Origin: Streptomyces cylindrosporus
GTDB lineage: Bacteria > Actinomycetota > Actinomycetes > Streptomycetales > Streptomycetaceae
DNA length: 64,000 nucleotides
Assembly (NCBI RefSeq): GCF_022698165.1
Contig: NZ_JALDAY010000015.1
Coordinates: 62,001 to 126,000 of the forward strand
Reading direction: 5' to 3'
The notes beneath the pieces were generated by a model. It saw only the letters and a program-made list of their open reading frames with translations, was not told the origin of the DNA and ran no database searches. Below are positions 15,742 through 23,334 of the stretch, piece by piece (position 1 is the first letter of the stretch; the number at the start of each line of letters is the position of its first letter). Position numbers and translations under genes: made by a program.

Positions 15742-16629
15742 CTACGGACGTGCGAGCTGACGTCGTACGAAATCCAGCTTGTCCGGGTTCAGTACGGACC
15801 GCACATGGGAGATCAGCCCGTCCCGCACCTCGAACGCGACCGTGCCGAAGAGCGTGTCGCCCGCCCACGCGGCCAGACCGGGCTCGCCGTTGATCTCGGC
15901 CGGGGTGAAGGTCAGACCGGCCGCGAACCGCTCGGCACCGCCCAGCGTGAGGCGTCCCACCTTGTCGCGTCCGTGCACCGCCCGCCGGGCCGCGCTGACC
16001 TTGCCGCCGCCGTCGCTGGTCCAGGTCACGTCCGCCGCCAGCACCTTCTCCAAGCCGGCCAGATCACCGTCCCGGGCGGCCGTGAGGAACGACGCGACGA
16101 GCTCCCGCTGCCGCTCGGGCGCCGGCTCGAAGCGCGGCCGTCCCTCGCCCACGCGCTGCACCGCCCGCCGGTACAGCTGACGGGAGTTGGCCTCGGCGAG
16201 GTCCAGCACACCGGCGATCTCCCGGTGCCCGTAACCGAAGGCCTCCCGCAGCACGTACACCGCGCGCTCGGTCGGGGTGAGCCGCTCCAGCAGGACCAGC
16301 ATCGCCATGGACACGGCCTCGCGCTGCTCGGCCGACTCCATCGGGCCGAGGGCGCCGTCGGAGGTGACGACGGGTTCCGGCAGCCACTCGCCGACGTACC
16401 GCTCGCGCCGGGCCCGCGCCGAGGTGAGCCGGGAGAGGCAGAGGTTGGTGACGACCTTGGCGAGCCAGGCCGCCGGATGCTCGATGTGGGCGCGGTCGGC
16501 CGAGCTGAAGCGGAGATACGCGTCCTGCACCGCGTCCTCGGCCTCCTCCGCGGAACCCAGCAGCCGGTAGGCGAGCCCGAACAGCCGGGGCCGGTGCGGC
16601 TCGAAGTCGTCGGCGATCATGCTGCTCAT
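15742..16629 (-). CDS. ECF41-family RNA polymerase sigma factor
   Basis: 295 residues from the ATG ending at 16629, which precedes the conserved sigma-2 start (FEPHRPRLFGLAYRLLGSAEEAEDAVQDAYLRF); a frame-open ATG 24 codons upstream adds only a basic, unconserved tail. Regions 2 and 4 are joined by a linker with WLPEP. A C-terminal SnoaL-like domain follows with DGGGK and the terminal NPDKL motif. WLPEP, DGGGK and NPDKL are the hallmarks of the ECF41 group, in which the C-terminal domain controls activity in place of a classical anti-sigma factor. Expected role: activation of the adjacent oxidoreductase. The inducing signal is not known. Confidence 0.88.
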   Translation of the reverse strand: MSSMIADDFEPHRPRLFGLAYRLLGSAEEAEDAVQDAYLRFSSADRAHIEHPAAWLAKVVTNLCLSRLTSARARRERYVGEWLPEPVVTSDGALGPMESAEQREAVSMAMLVLLERLTPTERAVYVLREAFGYGHREIAGVLDLAEANSRQLYRRAVQRVGEGRPRFEPAPERQRELVASFLTAARDGDLAGLEKVLAADVTWTSDGGGKVSAARRAVHGRDKVGRLTLGGAERFAAGLTFTPAEINGEPGLAAWAGDTLFGTVAFEVRDGLISHVRSVLNPDKLDFVRRQLARP

Positions 16630-16870
16630 GGCACCACCCTGCCACCAGGGCAGGGTCGTCGCGGAGTTGGGGGCCCGGCGGCGGGCAAGGGCCGTCGTCA
16701 CCGCCGCCGGGCCGGTCTTGAGGAGTCCTTGGAGGTGAAAGGACTAGACCAAAGCCTCCATCAGGTCGGGCGAGTTGAGAAGTCCAGGGACGGCGCCTGT
16801 GAGCCACCCCACAGCCTTCACCCGTATGGACCTCGATCAGGCGTGGCACACTGGCCATGTACCAGAAGCA

Positions 16871-16997
16871 GCGCACTCCGGGGTCGGTGAAAGTCCGAAC
16901 CGGCGGTTACAGTCCGCGACCCGGTCGCTTCCAGCGGCCGGTTGACCAGGTGAAATTCCTGGACCGACGGTTAAAGTCCGGATGGGAGGCAGTGCGC
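16871..16997 (+). promoter_or_regulatory. FMN riboswitch (RFN element) controlling the rib operon
   Basis: The aptamer is closed by P1 GCGCACT (16871-16877) with AGTGCGC (16991-16997). Conserved core segments are visible: GGGGTCGGTGAAAGTCC, GGCGGTTACAGTCCGCGACCC, CCAGGTGAAATTCCTGGACCGACGGT and TAAAGTCCGGATGGGAGGCAGT. FMN binding should lower expression of the four rib genes downstream. The expression platform lies in 16998-17146, ahead of the AGGAGG ribosome site at 17132-17137. The remaining upstream part of the gap (16630-16870) holds the divergent sigma-gene leader; I see nothing else in it. Confidence 0.95.
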
Positions 16998-17146
16998 GGC
17001 GGGCGGGCATTCGTGCGCGTCGCCGTATCCGCTTCGTCCTTCGGGACGAATGTGTCCGGCGCCGCCCCCGGTGTCCCTGCCCGTACATTCTGTCGTCATC
17101 GACAGCCCCGGAGTCCGTGCCCGAATGAGGCAGGAGGACCCGGGAA

Positions 17147-17752
17147 GTGTTCACCGGAATCGTCGAAGAGCTGGGCGAGATCACCGACGTCGAGAACCTC
17201 GGTGACTCCTGTCGCTTCCGAGTGCGCGGCCCCGTCGTCACCGAGGGCGCGAAGCACGGGGACTCCATCGCGGTCAACGGCGTCTGCCTGACCGTCGTCG
17301 AGCACGAGGGCGACGAGTTCACCGCCGACGTCATGGCCGAGACCCTCGACCGCTCCAGCCTCGGCGCCATCGCCGTCGGCTCCCGCGTCAACCTCGAACG
17401 GCCCACGGCCGTGGGCGCGCGGCTCGGCGGACACATCGTGCAGGGCCACGTCGACGGCACCGGCCAAGTGCTGGAGCGCAAGCCCTCCGAGAACTGGGAG
17501 ATCATCAAGATCTCGCTGCCCGCGGACCTCGCGCGCTACGTCGTCGAGAAGGGCTCCATCACCGTCGACGGCATCAGCCTCACCGTCGTCGACGCGGGCC
17601 CGGACTACTTCACCGTCAGCCTGATCCCCACCACGCTCGCCCTCACCACCCTGGGCATCAAGCAGCCCGGTGACCCGGTCAACCTCGAGGTCGACGTCGT
17701 CGCCAAGTACGTCGAGCGGCTGCTCGCGGCCGGTCAGGGGGCCGGGAAGTGA
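17147..17752 (+). CDS. ribE: Riboflavin synthase alpha chain
   Basis: 201 residues, two lumazine-binding beta-barrel repeats: MFTGIVEELGEI starts repeat 1 and HIVQGHVDGTGQV starts repeat 2. The enzyme disproportionates two 6,7-dimethyl-8-ribityllumazine molecules into riboflavin and the pyrimidine intermediate. The GTG start has AGGAGG ten bases upstream and lies about 150 bases after the FMN riboswitch. The last codon overlaps the ribM start by four bases (GTGA), giving translational coupling. In Streptomyces davawensis literature the same gene is called ribB. Confidence 0.95.
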   Translation: MFTGIVEELGEITDVENLGDSCRFRVRGPVVTEGAKHGDSIAVNGVCLTVVEHEGDEFTADVMAETLDRSSLGAIAVGSRVNLERPTAVGARLGGHIVQGHVDGTGQVLERKPSENWEIIKISLPADLARYVVEKGSITVDGISLTVVDAGPDYFTVSLIPTTLALTTLGIKQPGDPVNLEVDVVAKYVERLLAAGQGAGK

Positions 17753-18390
17753 ACTCGCTGAACTCCGAGGCCTTCGTCCTGTTCGGCCAGCACATCCTCT
17801 GGTCGGACATGATCGGCAACATCCTCGGACTGATCGCCCTGGCCCTCGGCTGGCGGCGCAACCTGTGGAGCTGGCCGGTGCAGTTCGCCTCCGGTCTCAT
17901 CCTCTTCGGCGCCTTCTTCGGCCACCTGACCGGCAGCGCGGGCAAGCAGGCGGTCGTCATGGCCGTCGCCCTGTACGGCTGGTGGCAGTGGAACCGCGAC
18001 AAGGGCCGGGGCACCGACGGCCACATCACCCCGCGGTTCGCCACCTGGCGCGAGCGCGGCGCGATGGTCGCCGCCGCCGCGGTCGGCACGGTCGCGGTCG
18101 CCCTCCTCTTCAAGGCCTACCCGTCCCTGTCCTGGGACCCCTGGCCGGACGCCTACATCTTCGTCGGCACCATCGTCGCCATGTACGCCCAGGCCCGCGG
18201 CATGACCGAGTTCTGGATCGCCTGGCTCCTGGTCGACCTGGTCGGAGTCCCCCTCAACTTCGCCAACGGCTACGCCTTCTCCGGCTTCGTCTACGTCATC
18301 TACGGCGCGCTCGTCCTGTGGGGCATGCGCGACTGGTGGCTGCGCTCCCGCAGGACGCCGCAGCCCGTCCTGGAAGGAGCGCCGGCATGA
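17749..18390 (+). CDS. ribM: PnuC-family riboflavin transporter RibM
   Basis: 213 residues with about seven membrane helices and the PnuC-type pattern (LGLIALALGWRRNLWSWPVQFAS, YGWWQWNRDKG, WLLVDLVGVPLNFANGYAFSGFVYVIYG). PnuC proteins import nicotinamide riboside, but the members located inside actinobacterial FMN-controlled rib operons (RibM) carry riboflavin by facilitated diffusion, and the operon position supports that. It overlaps ribE at the start and ribBA at the end by four bases each. Direction of flux and affinity cannot be read from sequence. Confidence 0.9.
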   Translation: MNSLNSEAFVLFGQHILWSDMIGNILGLIALALGWRRNLWSWPVQFASGLILFGAFFGHLTGSAGKQAVVMAVALYGWWQWNRDKGRGTDGHITPRFATWRERGAMVAAAAVGTVAVALLFKAYPSLSWDPWPDAYIFVGTIVAMYAQARGMTEFWIAWLLVDLVGVPLNFANGYAFSGFVYVIYGALVLWGMRDWWLRSRRTPQPVLEGAPA

Positions 18391-19676
18391 GTACGGCACC
18401 GATCCTGTACAGCACGGACGGCATCGAGGACTGGTCCCTCGACCCGGTCGAGCAGGCCATCGCCGACATCGCGGCCGGCCGCCCGATCGTGGTCGTCGAC
18501 GACGAGGACCGCGAGAACGAGGGCGACCTCGTCGTCGCCGCCGAGAAGATCACCCCCGAGATCGTCGCCTTCATGATGAGCGAGTGCCGCGGCCTGATCT
18601 GCGCCCCCATGGAGGGCGAGGAACTGGACCGGCTCAAGCTGCCGCAGATGGTCGACGACAACACCGAGTCGATGAAGACCGCCTTCACCGTCTCCGTCGA
18701 CGCCTCCGGCGCACACGGCGTCACCACCGGAATCTCGGCCTCCGACCGCGCGACCACGCTCCGGCTGCTGGCGAGCGGCGACGCCGAACCGGGCGACTTC
18801 GTCCGCCCCGGCCACATCTTCCCGCTGCGCGCCCGCCCCGGCGGCGTCCTGACCCGCAACGGCCACACCGAGGCCGCCGTCGACCTCGCCCGCCTCGCCG
18901 GCCTGCGCCCGGCCGGCGCGATCGTCGAGATCGCCGGCGAGGACGGCCGCATGCTGCGCCTGCCCGAGCTGATCCCGTTCGCCCGCAAGCACGGCCTGAC
19001 GATCATCTCCATCGAGGACCTGATCGCCTACCGGCAGACCGCCGAGCCCACCGTCCGGCGCGAGGCCGAGACCCGACTGCCCACCGCCCACGGCGAGTTC
19101 AAGGCCTACGGCTACCGCTCCACCGTCGACGGCGTCGAGCACGTCGCCCTCGTCCACGGCGAGATCGGCGACGGCGAGAACGTCCTGGTCCGCGTCCACT
19201 CCGAGTGCCTCACCGGCGACATCTTCGCCTCCCTGCGCTGCGACTGCGGCCCCCAGCTGGAGGCCTCCCTGGAGCGCATCCAGGCCGAGGGCCGGGGCGT
19301 CGTCGTCTACCTGCGCGGCCACGAGGGACGCGGCATCGGCCTGCTGTCCAAGCTGCGCGCGTACGAGCTCCAGGAGCGCGGCCGCGACACCCTCGACGCC
19401 AACCTGGAACTGGGCCTGCCCGCCGACGCCCGGGACTACGCCGCCGGCGCCCAGATCCTCCAGGACCTCGGCGTGCGCAGCGTGCGCCTGATGACCAACA
19501 ACCCCGCCAAGACCGACGCCCTGCTGCGGCACGGGCTCAAGGTCACCGGCCGGGAGCCGATGCCCGTACAGGCGGGCGAGCACAACCTCCGCTACCTGCG
19601 CACCAAGCGGGACCGGATGGGCCACGACCTGCCCTGGCTGGACACGACCCCCGTGTCCACCTGCAACAACCAGTAG
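18387..19676 (+). CDS. ribBA: Bifunctional 3,4-dihydroxy-2-butanone-4-phosphate synthase/GTP cyclohydrolase II
   Basis: 429 residues from ATG 18387 (GGAAGGAG upstream, ATGA overlap with ribM). The N-terminal RibB half carries VVDDEDRENEGDL (about 36-48) with acidic metal ligands and the THG-like segment HGVTTGISASDRATT. The C-terminal RibA half has the zinc cysteines in HSECLTGDIFASLRCDCG and the RGHEGRGIGL catalytic segment. It supplies both precursors of riboflavin, from ribulose 5-phosphate and from GTP. The RibA zinc site and catalytic residues look complete, so both activities are expected. Confidence 0.95.
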   Translation: MSTAPILYSTDGIEDWSLDPVEQAIADIAAGRPIVVVDDEDRENEGDLVVAAEKITPEIVAFMMSECRGLICAPMEGEELDRLKLPQMVDDNTESMKTAFTVSVDASGAHGVTTGISASDRATTLRLLASGDAEPGDFVRPGHIFPLRARPGGVLTRNGHTEAAVDLARLAGLRPAGAIVEIAGEDGRMLRLPELIPFARKHGLTIISIEDLIAYRQTAEPTVRREAETRLPTAHGEFKAYGYRSTVDGVEHVALVHGEIGDGENVLVRVHSECLTGDIFASLRCDCGPQLEASLERIQAEGRGVVVYLRGHEGRGIGLLSKLRAYELQERGRDTLDANLELGLPADARDYAAGAQILQDLGVRSVRLMTNNPAKTDALLRHGLKVTGREPMPVQAGEHNLRYLRTKRDRMGHDLPWLDTTPVSTCNNQ

Positions 19677-19703
19677 ATCCGTACTTCTAGGAGACAAGAG
19701 AAC

Positions 19704-20189
19704 GTGAGCGGCAAGGGCGCACCGGAACTGTCCGTACGCAACGTCGGAGACCTGCGGGTCGCCGTCATCGCGGCGCAGTGGCACGAAAAGGTGATGGACG
19801 GCCTGGTGGACGGCGCCCTGCGCGCCCTGCACGACCTGGGCATCGACGAGCCGACCCTGCTCCGGGTCCCCGGCAGCTGGGAGCTCCCCGTCGTCGCCAA
19901 GGTCCTCGCGGGCCGCGGCTACGACGCGATCGTCGCCCTCGGTGTCGTCATCCGCGGCGGCACCCCGCACTTCGAGTACGTGTGCCAGGGAGTCACGGCA
20001 GGCCTCACCCAGGTCTCCGTCGAGACCGGCGTCCCCGTCGGCTTCGGCGTACTGACCTGCGACACCGAGGAGCAGGCCCTGGACCGGGCCGGCATCGAGG
20101 GTTCCAACGAGGACAAGGGACACGAGGCGGTGACGGCCGCGGTCGCCACCGCGGCCACGCTCCGCTCAGTATCTGAACCGTGGCGCTGA
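19704..20189 (+). CDS. ribH: 6,7-dimethyl-8-ribityllumazine synthase
   Basis: 161 residues; GTG start with AGGAGA at 19689-19694. Typical lumazine synthase segments are VPGSWELPVVAKVLA (substrate-binding loop) and LGVVIRGGTPHFEYVCQG with the catalytic histidine. It condenses the RibA-derived pyrimidine with dihydroxybutanone phosphate, feeding RibE; the two enzymes often assemble in an icosahedral shell. Fourth and last gene of the FMN-regulated operon; hisE follows after 33 bases but has its own promoter-like element. Confidence 0.95.
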   Translation: MSGKGAPELSVRNVGDLRVAVIAAQWHEKVMDGLVDGALRALHDLGIDEPTLLRVPGSWELPVVAKVLAGRGYDAIVALGVVIRGGTPHFEYVCQGVTAGLTQVSVETGVPVGFGVLTCDTEEQALDRAGIEGSNEDKGHEAVTAAVATAATLRSVSEPWR

Positions 20190-20206
20190 GCTTTTCGCAC
20201 ACCGCG

Positions 20207-20212
20207 TAGAGT
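20207..20212 (+). promoter_or_regulatory. -10-like TAGAGT ahead of hisE
   Basis: TAGAGT ends ten bases before the hisE ATG at 20223, in the 33-base gap after ribH, and there is no Shine-Dalgarno sequence before that ATG. This suggests a leaderless or nearly leaderless his transcript independent of the FMN-regulated operon. No clear -35. Confidence 0.4.
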
Positions 20213-20222
20213 GGGCGCCACC

Positions 20223-20495
20223 ATGTCCAAGAAGACGTTCGAGAAGCTCTTCACCGAGCTCCAGCACAAGGCCGCCAACGGCGATCCCGCCACCTCCCGC
20301 ACCGCCGAGCTGGTCGGCAAGGGCGTCCATGCCATCGGCAAGAAGGTCGTCGAGGAGGCCGCCGAGGTCTGGATGGCCGCCGAGTACGAGGGCAAGGAAG
20401 CGGCCGCCGAGGAGATCTCGCAGCTGCTGTACCACGTCCAGGTGATGATGGTCGCCCGCGGCATCTCCCTGGACGACGTGTACGCCCACCTCTGA
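20223..20495 (+). CDS. hisE: Phosphoribosyl-ATP pyrophosphatase
   Basis: 90 residues from ATG 20223, the usual HisE length; an in-frame GTG at 20211 adds four residues. The conserved helical MazG-like core KKVVEEAAEVWMAAEY and the EEISQLLYHVQVMMVARG helix contain the acidic metal ligands. It hydrolyses phosphoribosyl-ATP to phosphoribosyl-AMP, step two of histidine synthesis, and lies 46 bases upstream of hisG, the first step. The hisE-hisG pair apart from the main his cluster is usual for Streptomyces. Confidence 0.93.
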   Translation: MSKKTFEKLFTELQHKAANGDPATSRTAELVGKGVHAIGKKVVEEAAEVWMAAEYEGKEAAAEEISQLLYHVQVMMVARGISLDDVYAHL

Positions 20496-20541
20496 AATCT
20501 CCCGCCGCATCACCCCCTTGAGAGCAAAGGAAGCCGACCTC

Positions 20542-21390
20542 ATGCTGCGCATCGCCGTCCCCAACAAGGGTTCCCTGTCAGGCCCTGCGGCGGACATGCT
20601 GCATGAGGCCGGCTACCAGCAGCGCCGCGAGTCCAAGGAACTACGGATCGTCGACCCGGTCAACGACGTGGAGTTCTTCTACCTCCGCCCGCGTGACATC
20701 GCGATCTACGTCTCCTCCGGCCAGCTGGACATCGGCATCACCGGCCGCGACCTGCTGATCGACTCCGGCGCCGACGCCGAGGAGATCCTCCCGCTCGGCT
20801 TCGCCCGCTCCACCTTCCGCTTCGCCTCCAAGCCGGGCGAGGCGAACGGGGTGGCGGACCTCAAGGGCAAGACCGTCGCCACCTCGTACGAGGGGATCGT
20901 CGCCGGTCACCTCGCCGAGCAGGGCATCGACGCCTCCGTCGTCCACCTCGACGGCGCCGTCGAGACCGCCATCGAACTCGGCGTCGCCGAGGTCATCGCG
21001 GACGTCGTCGAGACCGGCACCAGCCTGCGCAACGCGGGCCTGGAGGTCTTCGGCGAGCCCATCATGAAGTCCGAGGCCGTCGTCATCCGGCGCACCGGCG
21101 CCGACGCCGAGGAGCCCAAGGTGCAGCAGTTCCTGCGCCGGCTCCAGGGCGTCCTGGTGGCCCGCACCTACGTGATGATGGACTACGACTGCCGCGTCGA
21201 GCAGCTGGAGAAGGCCGTCGCCCTGACCCCCGGCCTGGAGTCGCCGACCGTCTCCCCGCTGCACAACGAGGGCTGGGTCGCCGTACGCGCGATGGTCCCC
21301 GCCAAGGAGGCGCAGCGGATCATGGACGACCTGTACGACATCGGTGCCCGCGCCATCCTGACCACGGCCATCCACGCCTGCCGTCTCTGA
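20542..21390 (+). CDS. hisG: ATP phosphoribosyltransferase, long form
   Basis: 282 residues from ATG 20542 (AAAGGAAG eight bases upstream); TTG 20518 would add an unconserved tail. The catalytic bilobal part has IAVPNKGSL, DIGITGRDLL and the PRPP-binding loop EVIADVVETGTSLRNAGL. The last about 80 residues (from ARTYVMMDYDC) form the ACT-like HisG_C regulatory domain that binds histidine, so this is a feedback-controlled hexameric HisG that needs no HisZ. First committed step of histidine synthesis. Confidence 0.95.
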   Translation: MLRIAVPNKGSLSGPAADMLHEAGYQQRRESKELRIVDPVNDVEFFYLRPRDIAIYVSSGQLDIGITGRDLLIDSGADAEEILPLGFARSTFRFASKPGEANGVADLKGKTVATSYEGIVAGHLAEQGIDASVVHLDGAVETAIELGVAEVIADVVETGTSLRNAGLEVFGEPIMKSEAVVIRRTGADAEEPKVQQFLRRLQGVLVARTYVMMDYDCRVEQLEKAVALTPGLESPTVSPLHNEGWVAVRAMVPAKEAQRIMDDLYDIGARAILTTAIHACRL

Positions 21391-21403
21391 GGAGCCGTAC
21401 CAG

Positions 21404-21850
21404 ATGTCCTCCGAGCTGCCCGCCCTGCCGGTCACGTTCCGGCCGGGGCCCACGCGTGCCGTGCTGCTCGTCGCCGGTGGCGCGATCTTCGTGACCATCA
21501 CGGCGGTCGCGCTGCTGCTGGAGCAACTCGGTCCGGGCGAGCGCCTGAGCTTCATCGTCACGGCGGCCCTGCTCGCCGGTGTCCTGTTCCTGCTGGCCCG
21601 GGTGAAGGTCGTCGCCGACGACAGCGGGGTCACCGTCCAGAACATCGCCAGCAGGCGCCGTCTGGCCTGGGCCGAGATCGTCCAGGTGAATCTCCGCCCC
21701 GGCGACCCGTGGGTGTTCCTCAACCTGAGCGACGGCACCAGCCTGCCGGCGCTCGGCATCCAGCCGGGCATCGCCAAGGAGCGTGCGATCGCCGACGCAC
21801 GCGCCCTGCGGGCTCTGGTGGAGGCTCGTTCCCCGAGGGATCTGCCGTAG
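21404..21850 (+). CDS. Small membrane protein with bacterial PH (bPH6-like) domain
   Basis: 148 residues: two hydrophobic helices (about 19-38 and 48-66) followed by a PH-like beta domain with DSGVTVQNIASRRRLAWAEIVQVNLRPGDPWVFLNLSDGTSL, characteristic of the actinobacterial PH domain family PF10756. It begins 13 bases after hisG with GGAG upstream and is probably co-transcribed, though a role in histidine synthesis is not implied. Likely a membrane-associated protein of unknown function. The hairpin at 21876-21905 ends the unit. Confidence 0.8.
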   Translation: MSSELPALPVTFRPGPTRAVLLVAGGAIFVTITAVALLLEQLGPGERLSFIVTAALLAGVLFLLARVKVVADDSGVTVQNIASRRRLAWAEIVQVNLRPGDPWVFLNLSDGTSLPALGIQPGIAKERAIADARALRALVEARSPRDLP

Positions 21851-21875
21851 AGGGCCGTGTCTTGATTAATCTGTT

Positions 21876-21905
21876 GGCGGAGGCGCTTTTCGTGACGCCT
21901 CCGCC
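21876..21905 (+). terminator. Stem-loop terminator after the his/PH unit
   Basis: Perfect 10-bp stem GGCGGAGGCG / CGCCTCCGCC around a 10-base loop, 25 bases after the PH-domain gene. There is no strong U-run afterwards, as is common for Streptomyces terminators. Confidence 0.6.
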
Positions 21906-21925
21906 GCTTCATGTTCCTGCTACCC

Positions 21926-22003
21926 GAGGAGTGACTCCCTCCAGCGATGGACGGATCGTCCTGTAGTACCTGCGCCGCCCCCTCACGACATACCGAGGCG
22001 GCG
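21926..22003 (+). promoter_or_regulatory. Structured leader of the CNNM operon, hairpin over the ribosome site
   Basis: Three successive hairpins can form: GGAG-TGA-CTCC (21928-21938), GGACG-GAT-CGTCC (21949-21961) and a 7-bp stem CGCCGCC (21973-21979) with GGCGGCG (21997-22003). The last stem covers the only Shine-Dalgarno-like GAGG (21995-21998) ahead of ATG 22009, which could limit translation initiation. It does not match the M-box, ydaO or yybP-ykoY patterns I know. Confidence 0.35.
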
Positions 22004-22008
22004 GCATC

Positions 22009-23334
22009 ATGACCACCCCCCTGCTGCTTCTCGCAGCCGCCCTCCTGCTGATCCTCGCCAACGGCTTCTTCGTGGCGGCCGAGTTCGGCCTGGTCACGGT
22101 CGAGTCGACGGACGCCGAGAAGGCCGCCGCCGAGGGCGACCGACGGGCCCGTAGGGTCGCGGAATCCCTCAAGGAGCTGTCCTTCCAGCTCTCCGGCACC
22201 CAGCTCGGCATCACCATCACCTCCCTCGTCGTCGGCATGCTCGCCGAACCGGCCCTCGCGGAGCTGCTGCACGGCCCGTTCGCCGCGATCGGCATCCCCG
22301 AGGGCGCCGTCTCCGGCGTCGCGGTGGTCGTCGGCATGCTGGCGGCCTCCGCCGTGCAGATGGTGATCGGCGAACTCGTGCCCAAGAACTGGGCGGTGTC
22401 CAAGCCCATGCAGGTCGCCCGCTTCGTGGCCGGCCCGCAGCACGCCTTCGCGCGCCTGTTCCGCCCGGTCATCGCGGCACTGAACGCCGTCGCCAACCGT
22501 CTCGTCCGCGCCCTGGGCGTCGAGCCCGCCGAGGAGCTGGCCTCCGCCCGCACCCCCGGCGAACTGGTCTCCCTGGCCCGCCACTCGGCGCAGGCCGGCG
22601 CGCTGGAACAGGACACCGCCGACCTCTTCGTACGAACCCTCTCCCTCGCCGAGCTGACCGCGCAGCACGTCATGACCCCGCGGGTGAAGGTCAGCGCGCT
22701 GCAGTCCTCGGCCACCGCCGAGGACGTGGTCAACCTGACCCGCGCAACCGGCCTGTCCCGCTTCCCCGTCTACAAGGAGAAGATCGACGAGGTCGTCGGC
22801 ATGGTCCACCTCAAGGACGCCCTCGCGGTCCCCGCGCACGAGCGCCTGCGCACCCCCGTCGGCCGCATCGCCCGCCCGGCCCTCCTGGTCCCCGAGACCC
22901 TGCCGGTCCAGCCGCTCCTCGCCCAGCTGCGCAGCGAGCAGCCCATCGCGGTCGTCGTCGACGAGTACGGCGGCACGGCCGGCGTGGTCACGCTGGAGGA
23001 CATCGTCGAGGAGATCGTCGGCGAGGTCCGCGACGAGCACGACGGGCAGGACGTGCCCGAACTCGCCGCCGCCCCGCCCGAGGACGGCCGGCCCGCCTGG
23101 GACGCCGACGGCAGCTGCCGGGTCGACATCCTCCAGCGCATAGGCCTCGACGTGCCCGAGGGGCCCTACGAGACGGTCGCGGGCCTGGTCGCCGACCTGC
23201 TCGGCCGCATCCCGGCCCCGGGGGACAAGGCCGAGCTCCCCGGCTGGCGGCTCACGGTCCGCCGGGTCGGCCACTACCGGGCCGAGCGCGTCCGCCTGGT
23301 GCGGACCGGGCCGGTCGTGGAGGTCGCCCGATGA
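22009..23334 (+). CDS. CNNM/CorC-type membrane protein with CBS domains (hemolysin family)
   Basis: 441 residues: DUF21 (CNNM) domain with about four membrane segments (to about residue 180, containing ELVPKNWAVSKP), a CBS pair (AQHVMTPRVKVSALQ onward, with the DEYGGTAGVVTLEDIVEEIVGEVRDEHD hallmark) and a C-terminal CorC_HlyC transporter-associated domain. Despite the historic name hemolysin, relatives act in magnesium or other divalent metal efflux or homeostasis. It overlaps the next, related gene by four bases (ATGA), so the two probably work as a pair. Leader structure is described separately. Confidence 0.87.
   Translation: MTTPLLLLAAALLLILANGFFVAAEFGLVTVESTDAEKAAAEGDRRARRVAESLKELSFQLSGTQLGITITSLVVGMLAEPALAELLHGPFAAIGIPEGAVSGVAVVVGMLAASAVQMVIGELVPKNWAVSKPMQVARFVAGPQHAFARLFRPVIAALNAVANRLVRALGVEPAEELASARTPGELVSLARHSAQAGALEQDTADLFVRTLSLAELTAQHVMTPRVKVSALQSSATAEDVVNLTRATGLSRFPVYKEKIDEVVGMVHLKDALAVPAHERLRTPVGRIARPALLVPETLPVQPLLAQLRSEQPIAVVVDEYGGTAGVVTLEDIVEEIVGEVRDEHDGQDVPELAAAPPEDGRPAWDADGSCRVDILQRIGLDVPEGPYETVAGLVADLLGRIPAPGDKAELPGWRLTVRRVGHYRAERVRLVRTGPVVEVAR

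Noticed and set aside
21851..22008. M-box (Mg) riboswitch before the CNNM operon
   Set aside because: The conserved M-box core GTTAGGTGAGGCTCC is not present; only generic hairpins are seen.
20641..23274. 877-codon reverse-strand open frame across hisG, PH and CNNM genes
   Set aside because: Shadow of three well-identified forward genes; crosses the terminator at 21876-21905.
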